Shown piece by piece: positions 31,761 to 40,716 of a stretch of DNA of 64,000 nucleotides. The number at the start of each line of letters is the position of its first letter. Positions within the stretch are counted from its first letter, which is position 1. This DNA is from Enterobacter sp. SA187. GTDB taxonomy: Bacteria > Pseudomonadota > Gammaproteobacteria > Enterobacterales > Enterobacteriaceae. The stretch is from positions 2,108,001 to 2,172,000 of the forward strand of contig NZ_CP019113.1 of assembly GCF_001888805.2 (NCBI RefSeq), written 5' to 3'. Below the pieces are notes generated by a model. The model had not been told where the DNA came from. It saw only the letters and a program-made list of their open reading frames with translations, and did not search any database. A program made the position numbers and the translations under genes.

Positions 31761-33461
31761 TTAACGGTGCACCCCAATGTAGCGCTCGTAGCGATTGGTT
31801 TTAAGATAGGTGAGATCCACCAGCACCAGCCCGTCCACGCAGTGGTTAAAATCGGGATCGCTGCCGAAATCAATAAACTGCACGCCGCCCGGCTCGCACA
31901 GCTCGGAATACTGTTTGTACAGCGGGGGAATGCCGCAGCCCAGATTGCCGAGCAGGGATTTCAGGCGCGTAAGATCGGAGGTGTAATCTTCGCCGGTAAA
32001 CTGTGCCAGCACATCCGGCAGACTGGCAGGATAAGGGCGGCGCGAGGCGGCGAAGGGGTGCGCAGGCGGGAACCACAGGCGGTAAAAGGCCACCAGCAAA
32101 TCCCGCGCGGCGGGAGGCAGACCGCCGGAAATGGAAACCGGTCCAAACAGATAGCGATACTGCGGAAAACGCGCCAGATACGCCCCGATACCGGACCATA
32201 AATAGTCCAGACCCCGGCGTCCCCAGTAGCGCGGCTGAATAAAACTGCGCCCCAGTTCGATGCCCTGTTGCAGAATATCGGCCATTTTGTCGTCGTAATG
32301 GAACAGGCTGTGGCTGTAAAGCCCTTCGATGCCCTGTGCGTTAAGGGCGCTGGCAGCAGGCTTAAAACGGTATGCGCCAACCACTTCCAGATCCGCTTCA
32401 TCCCACAGGATCAGATGCAGATAGTCATCATCGTAGCGATCCGTGTCACGGCGTTTACCGCTGCCTTCGCCCACCGCGCGAAAGGCGATCTCACGCAGGC
32501 GGCCCAGTTCGCGCAGGATCGGCGCATCTTCTTCGCCGTTGCGCTGCCATAAATAGATGGTTTTTCCGTCCGCGGTTTGCCCCAGGCATTCGGCTTTGCC
32601 CAGCGCCCGCTTCAGGGTGAGACGATCTTCCGGACGGGCAATGGCGCACTCGGTTCGCAAGATGCCGGGCTGGTTTTTGCTTAAATGCATCAGGTGCTGA
32701 CGGCATTTTTCGGCCATCTCCCGCGAGGCGCTTTGCGGACTGTACCAGCTATCCCAGGGAATGCGCTGGCCGATGTTGATCGGCAGGCTGCTGTTGCGAC
32801 GGCGGAACATCTGTTGCATTAGCAGCAGCAACGGCAGCGTGCGGGAAATCAGCGTACTGGCGTAAAACAGCGCGCTGTTGTGGGCACGGATATGCACCGG
32901 CAGCAGCGGAGCGCGGAATTTCGCCGCCATTTTGACAAAACCCGCCTGCCAGCTGCGATCGCGTATGCCGCTGCGGGTCAGGCGCGACACTTCCCCCGCC
33001 GGAAAGAAGATCAGCACGCCGCCATCCTGTAACTGATTTTCCATCTGTTGCAGCGAGGCTTTTCGCGTGCGCCCGCCCAGATTATCGACCGGAATAAACA
33101 ACGAGCTCAGCGGCTCCAGATGGCTCAGCATGCGATTGGTGACCACTTTTACATCGCGGCGCACGCGGGAGACGGCATACAGCAGGGCCAGGCCGTCAAG
33201 CGTACCGGTAGGGTGGTTGGCGACGATCACCAGCGGGCCATGTTCGGGGATTTGTTCAAGGTCGTGAGCGGAAATGGTGCAGCGGATCTGTAAGTGTTCA
33301 AGCACCTGCTCGACCATCTCCAGCCCTTTCAGATGACGATGCCGGGCGGCGAATTGCTGAAACTCTTCTTCATAGAACAGACGTCGCAACGCATTTTTTT
33401 GCCAGGGCGCCGGTCTGGCCTGCGGCCAGAGGTCGTCGAGTACATTATCGAGGCTAAACAT
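31761..33461 (-). CDS. Bifunctional PlsC-GNAT acyltransferase, OlsF-like (ornithine-lipid synthase candidate)
   Basis: 566 residues with two domains. The N-terminal part (about 1-270) is a lysophospholipid acyltransferase-like domain with VANHPTGTLDGLALL (catalytic His and Asp), FFPAGEVSRL and PVHIRAHNS. The C-terminal part (about 300-560) is a hemolysin/OlsB-type GNAT N-acyltransferase, with VGAYRFKPA, ELGRSFIQPRYWGRRGLDYLW and GPVSISGGLPPAARDLL. This order matches OlsF (Serratia, Flavobacterium), which N-acylates ornithine with its C-terminal part and O-acylates the product with its N-terminal part to make ornithine lipid. GGAGGAG precedes the ATG. Single gene between yaiS and hemB, absent from that position in E. 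coli. Substrate by family only. Confidence 0.75.
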   Translation of the reverse strand: MFSLDNVLDDLWPQARPAPWQKNALRRLFYEEEFQQFAARHRHLKGLEMVEQVLEHLQIRCTISAHDLEQIPEHGPLVIVANHPTGTLDGLALLYAVSRVRRDVKVVTNRMLSHLEPLSSLFIPVDNLGGRTRKASLQQMENQLQDGGVLIFFPAGEVSRLTRSGIRDRSWQAGFVKMAAKFRAPLLPVHIRAHNSALFYASTLISRTLPLLLLMQQMFRRRNSSLPINIGQRIPWDSWYSPQSASREMAEKCRQHLMHLSKNQPGILRTECAIARPEDRLTLKRALGKAECLGQTADGKTIYLWQRNGEEDAPILRELGRLREIAFRAVGEGSGKRRDTDRYDDDYLHLILWDEADLEVVGAYRFKPAASALNAQGIEGLYSHSLFHYDDKMADILQQGIELGRSFIQPRYWGRRGLDYLWSGIGAYLARFPQYRYLFGPVSISGGLPPAARDLLVAFYRLWFPPAHPFAASRRPYPASLPDVLAQFTGEDYTSDLTRLKSLLGNLGCGIPPLYKQYSELCEPGGVQFIDFGSDPDFNHCVDGLVLVDLTYLKTNRYERYIGVHR

Positions 33462-33564
33462 GTTGGCTCCTCCTCCCGTCCTGATGCAGACAGTAGAAGG
33501 GCATGATGACGTTTACATTTCAGCGGTATGAATAAATAAAATCGTTAAGCGGGAATATAAAAGG

Positions 33565-33590
33565 CATAAAAAAGGCGGGATACCCCCGCC
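33565..33590 (-). terminator. Rho-independent terminator of hemB
   Basis: Read on the minus strand: GGCGGG, a five-base loop, CCCGCC and six T residues, directly after the hemB stop at 33598. Confidence 0.85.
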
Positions 33591-33597
33591 CTGTTGA

Positions 33598-34569
33598 TTA
33601 GAGGATCTTGCGTTCCGCCAGATCCAGCGCGAAGTAACTGAAGATCAGATCTGCGCCGGCGCGTTTGATCGCGCCCAGGCTTTCGAGGATCACTTTATCT
33701 TCATCAATCGCGCCCGCCTGAGCGGCGAATTTGATCATCGCGTACTCGCCACTTACCTGGTATGCGCCAAGCGGCAGCTGCGTGCGTTCACGAATATCGC
33801 GCAGAATGTCCAGATAGGCGCCAGCCGGTTTCACCATCAGGCAGTCTGCGCCCTGGGCTTCGTCGAGCAGGGATTCGCGGATCGCTTCACGACGGTTCAT
33901 GGGGTTCATCTGATAGGTTTTACGATCGCCTTTCAGCGCGGTACCGGCGGCTTCGCGAAACGGGCCGTAAAACGAAGAGGCGAATTTGGTGGAGTAGGAC
34001 ATGATGGCGGTATCGTTGAAGCCAGCCGCATCAAGCGCCTGACGTATCGCCTGTACCTGACCATCCATCGCGGCGGACGGGGCGATAAAATCAGCGCCGG
34101 CGGCCGCGGCGACTACCGCCTGCTTGCCAAGATTGATGAGGGTTGCGTCGTTATCGACACCGTGCTCGCAAAGCACACCGCAGTGGCCGTGGGAGGTGTA
34201 TTCACAAAAACAGGTGTCGGACATCACGATCATTTCCGGCACGGCATCTTTTGCGATCCGCGACATACGCGCCACCAGACCGTCTTCTTTCCAGGCATCG
34301 CTGCCGGTGGCATCAGTGTGGTGTGATATGCCGAAGGTCATCACCGAGCGGATCCCGGCCTTCGCAATGCGTTCAATTTCGCGGGCGAGAAACTTCTCCG
34401 GTATGCGCATCACGCCCGGCATGGCATCGATGGCCTTGTAGTCGGCAAGTTCTTCTTCAACAAAAATTGGTAACACCAGGTCGTTAAGGCTCAGTGTTGT
34501 CTCTTCAAACATGGCGCGGAGTGCGGGTGATTTGCGCAGACGGCGCGGGCGGGTGATTAAGTCGGTCAT
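33598..34569 (-). CDS. hemB: Delta-aminolevulinic acid dehydratase (porphobilinogen synthase)
   Basis: 323 residues, almost identical to E. coli HemB. It condenses two 5-aminolevulinate molecules to porphobilinogen in tetrapyrrole (haem, B12) synthesis. The zinc Cys cluster is in SDTCFCEYTSHGHCG, and the Schiff-base lysines are in YSTKFASSFYG and CLMVKPAGAY. ATG 34569 gives the E. coli N-terminus MTDLI; a start 11 codons upstream is not conserved. Monocistronic. In E. coli tauABCD precede hemB; here the OlsF-like gene takes that side. Confidence 0.97.
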   Translation of the reverse strand: MTDLITRPRRLRKSPALRAMFEETTLSLNDLVLPIFVEEELADYKAIDAMPGVMRIPEKFLAREIERIAKAGIRSVMTFGISHHTDATGSDAWKEDGLVARMSRIAKDAVPEMIVMSDTCFCEYTSHGHCGVLCEHGVDNDATLINLGKQAVVAAAAGADFIAPSAAMDGQVQAIRQALDAAGFNDTAIMSYSTKFASSFYGPFREAAGTALKGDRKTYQMNPMNRREAIRESLLDEAQGADCLMVKPAGAYLDILRDIRERTQLPLGAYQVSGEYAMIKFAAQAGAIDEDKVILESLGAIKRAGADLIFSYFALDLAERKIL

Positions 34570-35044
34570 GATTTGCCTGATGTTGGTGGGACACCATGGC
34601 ATTTTACCTCAATTTGACCGTGATGTTTCACCAAACTGGCCTTACAGACCGCCGTGGCAGACTGGCGTAACGTGAACTCGTAATATATTTACTGCACTAT
34701 AAATTCGCATTCATATATTTATTTGCTAACTACGTTTTTCATTTTTATAAATAATTATAGGTTTGCTAAATGACGATTTTTAAATAATCACCGATATCAA
34801 TGTATATCTGGATTTTAATCTTAAAAAATCGTCCCCTGATGAAAATAAGCTGGTATAACCAGTTGTTTTGACAGGATAATTCACATGTTGGCTGTCGTGC
34901 CTGATTATTATGTCTGGATTCGTACTTTATGAGCGGATTAGTTGAACTTTCCTAACCCTCCACCGCATAATTCCCGGGGTGGCAATATTATTGCTGTTCT
35001 ATTTTTACGAGCTAACGAATTAAATCCCTGAGGAGGGATGACAA
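34570..35044. other. Divergent AT-rich region, hemB / autotransporter
   Basis: 475 bases, with long AT-rich runs from about 34680 to 34870, holding the promoters of both genes. GAGGAGGGA lies seven bases before the autotransporter ATG. No ORF of note and no operator recognised. Confidence 0.4.
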
Positions 35045-38017
35045 ATGCACTCCTGGAAAAAGAAACTCGTTGTATCTCAACTAGCATTAGCCTGCACTTT
35101 GGCAATCGCTTCTCAGGCAAATGCTGCAACCTATAATACCTGGGGCTATCACGACAATACTTATACTGTACTGGACTGGGGTAACATGGATGCTCCAGGT
35201 TCTGATGGCAACTATGTCACTTACAGTGGTTTTATTTATCATAACAACACCAACGCTGATTATGATCAATCCTTCAACGGTGATACCGTTAATGGCACCA
35301 TTTCAACTTATTATTTAAATCATGACTATGTGTCAGGTTCAGATAATACGGTAAACATCGCAAACTCAAATATTCATGGTTCCATTACCTCAGAATTGCC
35401 GTTTGGTTATTATGGTATAACCCCTGCCTCCACCGACCCGGACACGGGCGACTACCTGCCTCGCACCTATGAAGGGTATTCTTTCAACGACGGCACGACC
35501 ATCGTTGATACTAACTGGTACGATGGCGATATATTTACACTGAACGTCGCCAATTCTACCATTGACGATGACTCTGAAGCGCTTTACTTTACAGACATTT
35601 ATCTGGATGGTACGACAGGGAAATCCACGAACGAGTCTTTCTATACCTCCCGCGGCGTAGCCGTTAATCTGGATGTAGAAAGCAATATTAATATGTCTGA
35701 TAACTCACGCGTTGCAGGTATTGCGTTGAGCCAGGGGGATACCACCAATACGAATTACGGCTCCGAATATCACCAGTGGGATAACACTATCAGCGTGACC
35801 AATTCCACAGTGACTTCCGGTTCGCAAAGTCCGCTGGAATCGTATGAGGACGATAATTTCGGCGAGTTTGGTGGTCATTTCGGAAACTCTGAAGAGCCGA
35901 GTGATTACGCAGGCAACGGCGGTGCAAATGACGTAGCCCTGTCTTTCACAGACAACGCGGCTTCACATTACTCAATGAAGAACAACGTCTATTTCAATCA
36001 TTCTACTCTGCTGGGCGATGTTGAATTTACCAGTAACTGGAATGATGACGGCGAGTTTTTCTATTCAACGGGTCATGATTCTAATGGTGACGGCATTCTG
36101 GACACTAACGGTGGCTGGGTTGACGACGCACAGAATGTTGATGAGCTGAACATTACTCTGGACAACGGCAGCAAGTGGGTAGGTTCAGCAAACATTTATG
36201 CTGACGATATTGCGCCAGCGACAATGTATGATGTGGCGACTAATAGTCTTACTCCGGGCGCTATCGTTGAAGCCAACGACTGGGGACGCGTTGTCAGCAA
36301 TCAGGTATTCCAGAGCGGCGTGTTTAATGTAACCTTAAATAACGGTTCTGAATGGGATACCGTTAATGGTTCTGTCATTGATAGCCTGGCAGTAAATAAT
36401 AGCTCTCAGGTAAACGTAACTGACTCTGGTTTAACTTCAGATACCATCGTATTAACCAACGGTTCATCAATGAACATTGGTGAAGATGGACAGGTAAACA
36501 CCGATCACCTGACGATTAATACCTTCAGTACCGTTGCGCTGAATGATGACGTCACTCACTATGGTGATTACTCTCTGTACGCCAATACCATCACCGTAAC
36601 AAACGGCGGCGCATTAGATGTTAATGTCGATCAGTATGACAACGGCGTCTTCAGCACCGATAAACTGGAACTGACCAGCGGTAACGTTGCGGATAACCAT
36701 GGTGATGTGGTGTCCGGTGTGTTCAATATCCACAGCAGCGATTATGTACTGAATGCGGATCTGGTCAACGACCGTACCTGGGATAAAACGCAGGCTAACT
36801 ACGGTTACGGTACTATCGCCATGAATTCTGATGGTCACCTGACCGTTAACGGTAACGGCGATATCAATAATGGCGATGAACTGGATAACAGCTCCATTGA
36901 CAACGTCATTGCTGCGACCGGTAACTATAAAGTGCGTATCGATAACGCCACCGGTGCCGGTTCTGTTGCCGAATACAAAGATAAAGAACTTATCTACATT
37001 AACGACCAGAACAGTAACGCTACCTTCTCCGCTGCCAACAAAGCCGACCTGGGGGCTTACACCTATCAGGCTGAGCAGAACGGCAATACCGTTATCCTCA
37101 AGCAGAAAGAGCTGACCGATTACGCCAACATGGCGCTGAGCATTCCGTCTGCCAATACCAATATCTGGAACCTTGAGCAGGACACGTTAGGCGCTCGCCT
37201 GACCAATGGCCGCCATGGTCTGACCGATAACGGCGGGGCATGGGTAAGCTACTTTGGCGGCAGCTACAACGGCGATAACGGCACCATTGCTTACGATCAG
37301 GATGCCAGCGGTATCATGGTGGGTGTTGACTCCCTGGTTGAAGGAAACAACGCTAAATGGACCATCGGTGCTGCGGCGGGCTTCGCAAAAGGCGACATCA
37401 GCGACAGAACGGGTCAGGTTGATCAGGACAGTCAGTCTGCCTGGTTGTATTCTTCCGCTCGCTTTGCCAACGATGTCTTCCTGGATGGTTCATTAAGTTA
37501 CAACCGTTTCAATAATGACCTGTCAGCCACTATGAGCAACGGCCAGTATGTTGATGGTGATTCTTCAACAGACGCCTGGGGCTTCGGTCTGAAAATGGGT
37601 TATGACTTTAAGTTCGATAACACCGGTTATCTGACGCCTTATGCCAGCATCAATGGTCTGTTCCAGTCGGGCGATGACTATCAGCTGAGCAACGACATGC
37701 GTATGGACGGTCAGTCTTATGACAGCCTGCGTTATGAACTGGGCTTCGATGCGGGTTACACCTTCAATTACGGTGCCGACCAGGCGCTGACCCCGTACTT
37801 CAAACTGGCGTGGGTGTATGACGACGCCGACAACAGTGCAGAAATTAATAACGACGACATCGACAATGGTGTTGAAGGTTCAGCGGTTCGTGTTGGACTG
37901 GGTACCCAGTTTAGCTTTACCAAAAACTTCAGCGCTTACAGCGATGCAACCTACCTGGGCGGCGGCGACGTTGAGCAGGATTGGGGCGCGAATGTTGGTG
38001 TGAAATATACCTGGTAA
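35045..38017 (+). CDS. yaiT: Autotransporter adhesin at the yaiT locus (UpaC/EhaB type)
   Basis: 990 residues: signal peptide (about 1-28, MHSWKKKLVVSQLALACTL), an Asn/Asp/Ser/Thr-rich beta-helix passenger (to about 690), then a C-terminal autotransporter barrel ending VGVKYTW. Position between hemB and yaiV, and the N-terminal sequence, fit the E. coli locus where K-12 carries the disrupted yaiT and pathogenic strains carry intact versions (I recall these as UpaC/EhaB). Those promote biofilm and matrix binding. Here the frame is intact. Codon use is visibly more AT-rich than in the hemB and ampH neighbours, in keeping with an H-NS-controlled surface gene. Strong GAGGAGG ribosome site. Confidence 0.88.
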   Translation: MHSWKKKLVVSQLALACTLAIASQANAATYNTWGYHDNTYTVLDWGNMDAPGSDGNYVTYSGFIYHNNTNADYDQSFNGDTVNGTISTYYLNHDYVSGSDNTVNIANSNIHGSITSELPFGYYGITPASTDPDTGDYLPRTYEGYSFNDGTTIVDTNWYDGDIFTLNVANSTIDDDSEALYFTDIYLDGTTGKSTNESFYTSRGVAVNLDVESNINMSDNSRVAGIALSQGDTTNTNYGSEYHQWDNTISVTNSTVTSGSQSPLESYEDDNFGEFGGHFGNSEEPSDYAGNGGANDVALSFTDNAASHYSMKNNVYFNHSTLLGDVEFTSNWNDDGEFFYSTGHDSNGDGILDTNGGWVDDAQNVDELNITLDNGSKWVGSANIYADDIAPATMYDVATNSLTPGAIVEANDWGRVVSNQVFQSGVFNVTLNNGSEWDTVNGSVIDSLAVNNSSQVNVTDSGLTSDTIVLTNGSSMNIGEDGQVNTDHLTINTFSTVALNDDVTHYGDYSLYANTITVTNGGALDVNVDQYDNGVFSTDKLELTSGNVADNHGDVVSGVFNIHSSDYVLNADLVNDRTWDKTQANYGYGTIAMNSDGHLTVNGNGDINNGDELDNSSIDNVIAATGNYKVRIDNATGAGSVAEYKDKELIYINDQNSNATFSAANKADLGAYTYQAEQNGNTVILKQKELTDYANMALSIPSANTNIWNLEQDTLGARLTNGRHGLTDNGGAWVSYFGGSYNGDNGTIAYDQDASGIMVGVDSLVEGNNAKWTIGAAAGFAKGDISDRTGQVDQDSQSAWLYSSARFANDVFLDGSLSYNRFNNDLSATMSNGQYVDGDSSTDAWGFGLKMGYDFKFDNTGYLTPYASINGLFQSGDDYQLSNDMRMDGQSYDSLRYELGFDAGYTFNYGADQALTPYFKLAWVYDDADNSAEINNDDIDNGVEGSAVRVGLGTQFSFTKNFSAYSDATYLGGGDVEQDWGANVGVKYTW

Positions 38018-38055
38018 GAACAGTATCGTTTTTGTTCACCTGTTGTGTAATAAAG

Positions 38056-38078
38056 CCCGCCAGGCAACTGGCGGGTTT
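38056..38078 (+). terminator. Rho-independent terminator of the yaiT-type gene
   Basis: CCCGCCAG / CTGGCGGG stem, four-base loop, then TTT; lies between the autotransporter stop and yaiV. Confidence 0.75.
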
Positions 38079-38101
38079 ATCAGCAAGGAAAGACAGTAAA
38101 A

Positions 38102-38722
38102 ATGATCAACAGCCAACCGGTAGACGAGTTTCATCGTCTGAATCATCGGTTAATGCCTTCAGGAACGCCCTTTGAATATGCCCAGGGCAGCGTTATCGTT
38201 CCGGAAGAGAGTAATGAACTGCGTACTTACGTTTTCCTTGAAGGGGCAATTTCTTTAGAACGTCAGAATAATCGGTTGCTGCTTGGCGTCGTGGCCGCAC
38301 CGGGGATTTTTGGGCTCGGTATCGGCGCAATGCCGACGCAGGAACACTATCATCTGCATGTTGAAACATCCTGTCGCGGCTATCATCTTCCTGCCAGTAC
38401 CACGTTACAACTTCTGGATAAACATCAGCTTTGGCGGGACGCCTTCTACTGGATGACCTGGCAAAACCGGGCGCTGGAAGCGCGCGACCAGCAACTGATT
38501 GGCACCAGCTCCTATGCGCAAATACGTGCAACGCTACTGACGATGGCGAAATGGGATGATGCTTTGCGCGCCCGTATAGGCGTTATGACCTATATCCAGC
38601 GGCGCACGCTGATTTCACGTTCGGTCATTGCAGAGGTGCTGGCGGCACTGAGGCAGGGTGATTATATTCGCATGGAGAAGGGCAAGCTGGTCTGCATTAA
38701 CCGCCTGCCCCTGGATTACTGA
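38102..38722 (+). CDS. yaiV: YaiV / IprA, helix-turn-helix regulator-like protein
   Basis: 206 residues. The N-terminal two thirds form a cyclic-nucleotide-binding-like beta roll (VFLEGAISLERQNNRLLLGVVAAPGIFGLG), and the C-terminus has a winged helix (about 160-200: RRTLISRSVIAEVLAALRQGDYIRMEKGKLVCIN). This is YaiV, named IprA for its effect on hydrogen-peroxide resistance and virulence traits in Salmonella and E. coli. It sits in its standard place before ampH, convergent with it (15 bases between stops). Confidence 0.88.
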   Translation: MINSQPVDEFHRLNHRLMPSGTPFEYAQGSVIVPEESNELRTYVFLEGAISLERQNNRLLLGVVAAPGIFGLGIGAMPTQEHYHLHVETSCRGYHLPASTTLQLLDKHQLWRDAFYWMTWQNRALEARDQQLIGTSSYAQIRATLLTMAKWDDALRARIGVMTYIQRRTLISRSVIAEVLAALRQGDYIRMEKGKLVCINRLPLDY

Positions 38723-38736
38723 ACGTGCGCAGCGGC

Positions 38737-39894
38737 TCAGGATGCCGGGATCACTTCCGGCTTATGGCCACTCAGCTCACTGACCAGGTCGTTTACGCCG
38801 TCGCTCATATTTACAAAACGCGTCAGCGGTGAACGGGTGACCACAACAAAAACGCCGACATTGTTTTTCGGCACCATCGCCATATAGGTAATAAAACCGC
38901 CGCCACCGCCGGTTTTTTGAATGATCCCAGGACGGCCATTTTTAGGCGACATGTACACCCAGCCAAGACCGAGCGCATCAGCCTTGCCGGGGACGTCCAT
39001 TCCGATCACTCGCGTAAGCTGCGTGCGCTGATAGATCAGCGTCTGCATCCGATCGGCCTGATTATTACGCGCATAAAAATCGGAGGAGAGGAACTGCTGC
39101 ATCCAGCGCATCATATCGCCCGGCGTCGAGTACACGCCGCCGCTGCCTATGGCCGCCAGAGTGTTATTGCAGGGACTCGCGCCTTTCTCCGCCACCATCA
39201 ACCGCTTGCACTGATCCGGCGACGGCGTAAAAGTGGTGTCTTTCATACCCAGCGGACGGGTAATTTGCTCTTCGAAAAGCTGCGGATAAGGTTTGCCTGC
39301 TGCGGTGGACAACGCATCCGCCAGCAGATCAAAAGCCAGGTTTGAATAGGCTGCCTGCGCTCCCGGCGCGGTTTTCAGCTTAGCGGTAGAAAGCCAGTTC
39401 CAGCGCTGCTCGCGTGTTGGCCAGACAAATACCGGACGATGCGCCGCGCCGCCCGGCTGTTCGCGCGGTAACGCGCTGGTATGGGTGGCAAGGTTAACCA
39501 GCGTAATAGGCGTGCCGTTATAAGTCGGAACACGTGCGCCTGGCGGGGCATACTTGCTCAGGGGATCGTTAAGTTTAACCACGCCCTGATCCAGCAGTTT
39601 CACCAGCATCTCGCTGGTCATCAGCTTGGAAATCGAAGCGATGCGGATCACGGAATCAAGCTGCGGATGGACGTTGCTGCCCGGTCGGGTTTCACCAAAA
39701 CTTCGAAACACCCGCTGGTTACCATCGATCACCACCATCGCCATGCCGGTGGCGCCGCTACCGTAATAAATATGGTTTGCGTAGCGATCGACAACATCAG
39801 AGGCAAATTCCGGATCGAGCGAGGGTTGCGCGGCATTGGCCGACGAGAAGCTCAGCACGCCCAGCATCACGGATAAAAGCAGACAACGTTTCAA
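38737..39894 (-). CDS. ampH: AmpH, penicillin-binding DD-endopeptidase/carboxypeptidase
   Basis: 385 residues when started at TTG 39894, exactly the E. coli AmpH length and aligned with its N-terminus (Met-Lys-Arg...). A GGAT element lies eight bases upstream. An ATG at 39906 adds four residues and has no ribosome site. The class-C beta-lactamase-like fold shows S-x-x-K as SISK, Y-x-N as YSN, and KTG followed by GGGG. There is a signal peptide with cleavage near ANA/AQ. AmpH trims peptidoglycan cross-links and helps recycling in the periplasm. Confidence 0.93.
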   Translation of the reverse strand: MKRCLLLSVMLGVLSFSSANAAQPSLDPEFASDVVDRYANHIYYGSGATGMAMVVIDGNQRVFRSFGETRPGSNVHPQLDSVIRIASISKLMTSEMLVKLLDQGVVKLNDPLSKYAPPGARVPTYNGTPITLVNLATHTSALPREQPGGAAHRPVFVWPTREQRWNWLSTAKLKTAPGAQAAYSNLAFDLLADALSTAAGKPYPQLFEEQITRPLGMKDTTFTPSPDQCKRLMVAEKGASPCNNTLAAIGSGGVYSTPGDMMRWMQQFLSSDFYARNNQADRMQTLIYQRTQLTRVIGMDVPGKADALGLGWVYMSPKNGRPGIIQKTGGGGGFITYMAMVPKNNVGVFVVVTRSPLTRFVNMSDGVNDLVSELSGHKPEVIPAS

Positions 39895-40099
39895 CAAAGT
39901 ATCCATCAAAGAATTAAGAAGATTATGCGTATTTATACTATTTAGCTGCCCGATGCAAAGCCCGGAAAAGGGCATTATTCGCGGTTAAAACGTAACGATG
40001 CGTAAACAGACGGGTTTTCTTGCCCTTTAATGTCTGCTTCTGTGACGCCAGCCTTATGGTAACCTCCTAAACTTCGGCAATTTTCTCAGGGGCAAAGCG

Positions 40100-40633
40100 A
40101 TGTCAGCCAAACGGGTAGTCATGATTGTGGATATGCAGAACGGTGTTTTCGCCACTCCGCGCTTGCAGCGTGAGCAGTGCGTCATGCGTATTAACCAACT
40201 GACACAAGCCGCAGACAGGGTGATTTTTATCCAGCACTGCGAAGAGGGTGGTCTGGAAGCCGGCAGCGAAGGCTTCGCATTATTACCCGAACTTGTTCAG
40301 CCAGAACGGGCGAACTATGTGACGAAAACCGCCTGCGATGCTTTTTATAAAACCGAACTGGCGCAGCTGCTGGAAGATAACGGCATTAGCGAATTTGTGA
40401 TTTGCGGCTGTGCGACAGATTACTGCGTCGATACCACGATCAAAGCCGGGGCCAGCCGCGGTTACGCGATCACAGTGGCAGAGGATGCTCACACCACAGC
40501 GAATCGCGCCGCGGTCGACGCGGCGTCGCTGATTGCTCACCACAATGAGGTCTGGCGCACGCTGATCATGCCCGGCAATCCGGTGCAGGTGAAATCCACA
40601 GAAACAATTCTTGGCGAGTGGCAGGCGAACTAA
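40100..40633 (+). CDS. Isochorismatase-family cysteine hydrolase
   Basis: 177 residues with the family fold and catalytic triad: Asp in VMIVDMQNG, Lys in VTKTACDAF, and Cys in CATDYCVDTTIKAGA. Such enzymes hydrolyse amides or ureas (nicotinamidase, N-carbamoyl amidases) or isochorismate. The substrate cannot be read from sequence. There is no signal peptide. AGGGG lies upstream of the ATG. It lies between ampH and sbmA, which are adjacent in E. coli, so it is an insertion specific to this lineage or a loss in E. coli. Confidence 0.85.
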   Translation: MSAKRVVMIVDMQNGVFATPRLQREQCVMRINQLTQAADRVIFIQHCEEGGLEAGSEGFALLPELVQPERANYVTKTACDAFYKTELAQLLEDNGISEFVICGCATDYCVDTTIKAGASRGYAITVAEDAHTTANRAAVDAASLIAHHNEVWRTLIMPGNPVQVKSTETILGEWQAN

Positions 40634-40716
40634 GCCACCGCCGGTTGGTCTGAAAGGCGGATTTCATCCGTTAAGCACGTTGTTCGCTATAAAAATGAGA
40701 AGCTTCAGGAGCAGAT

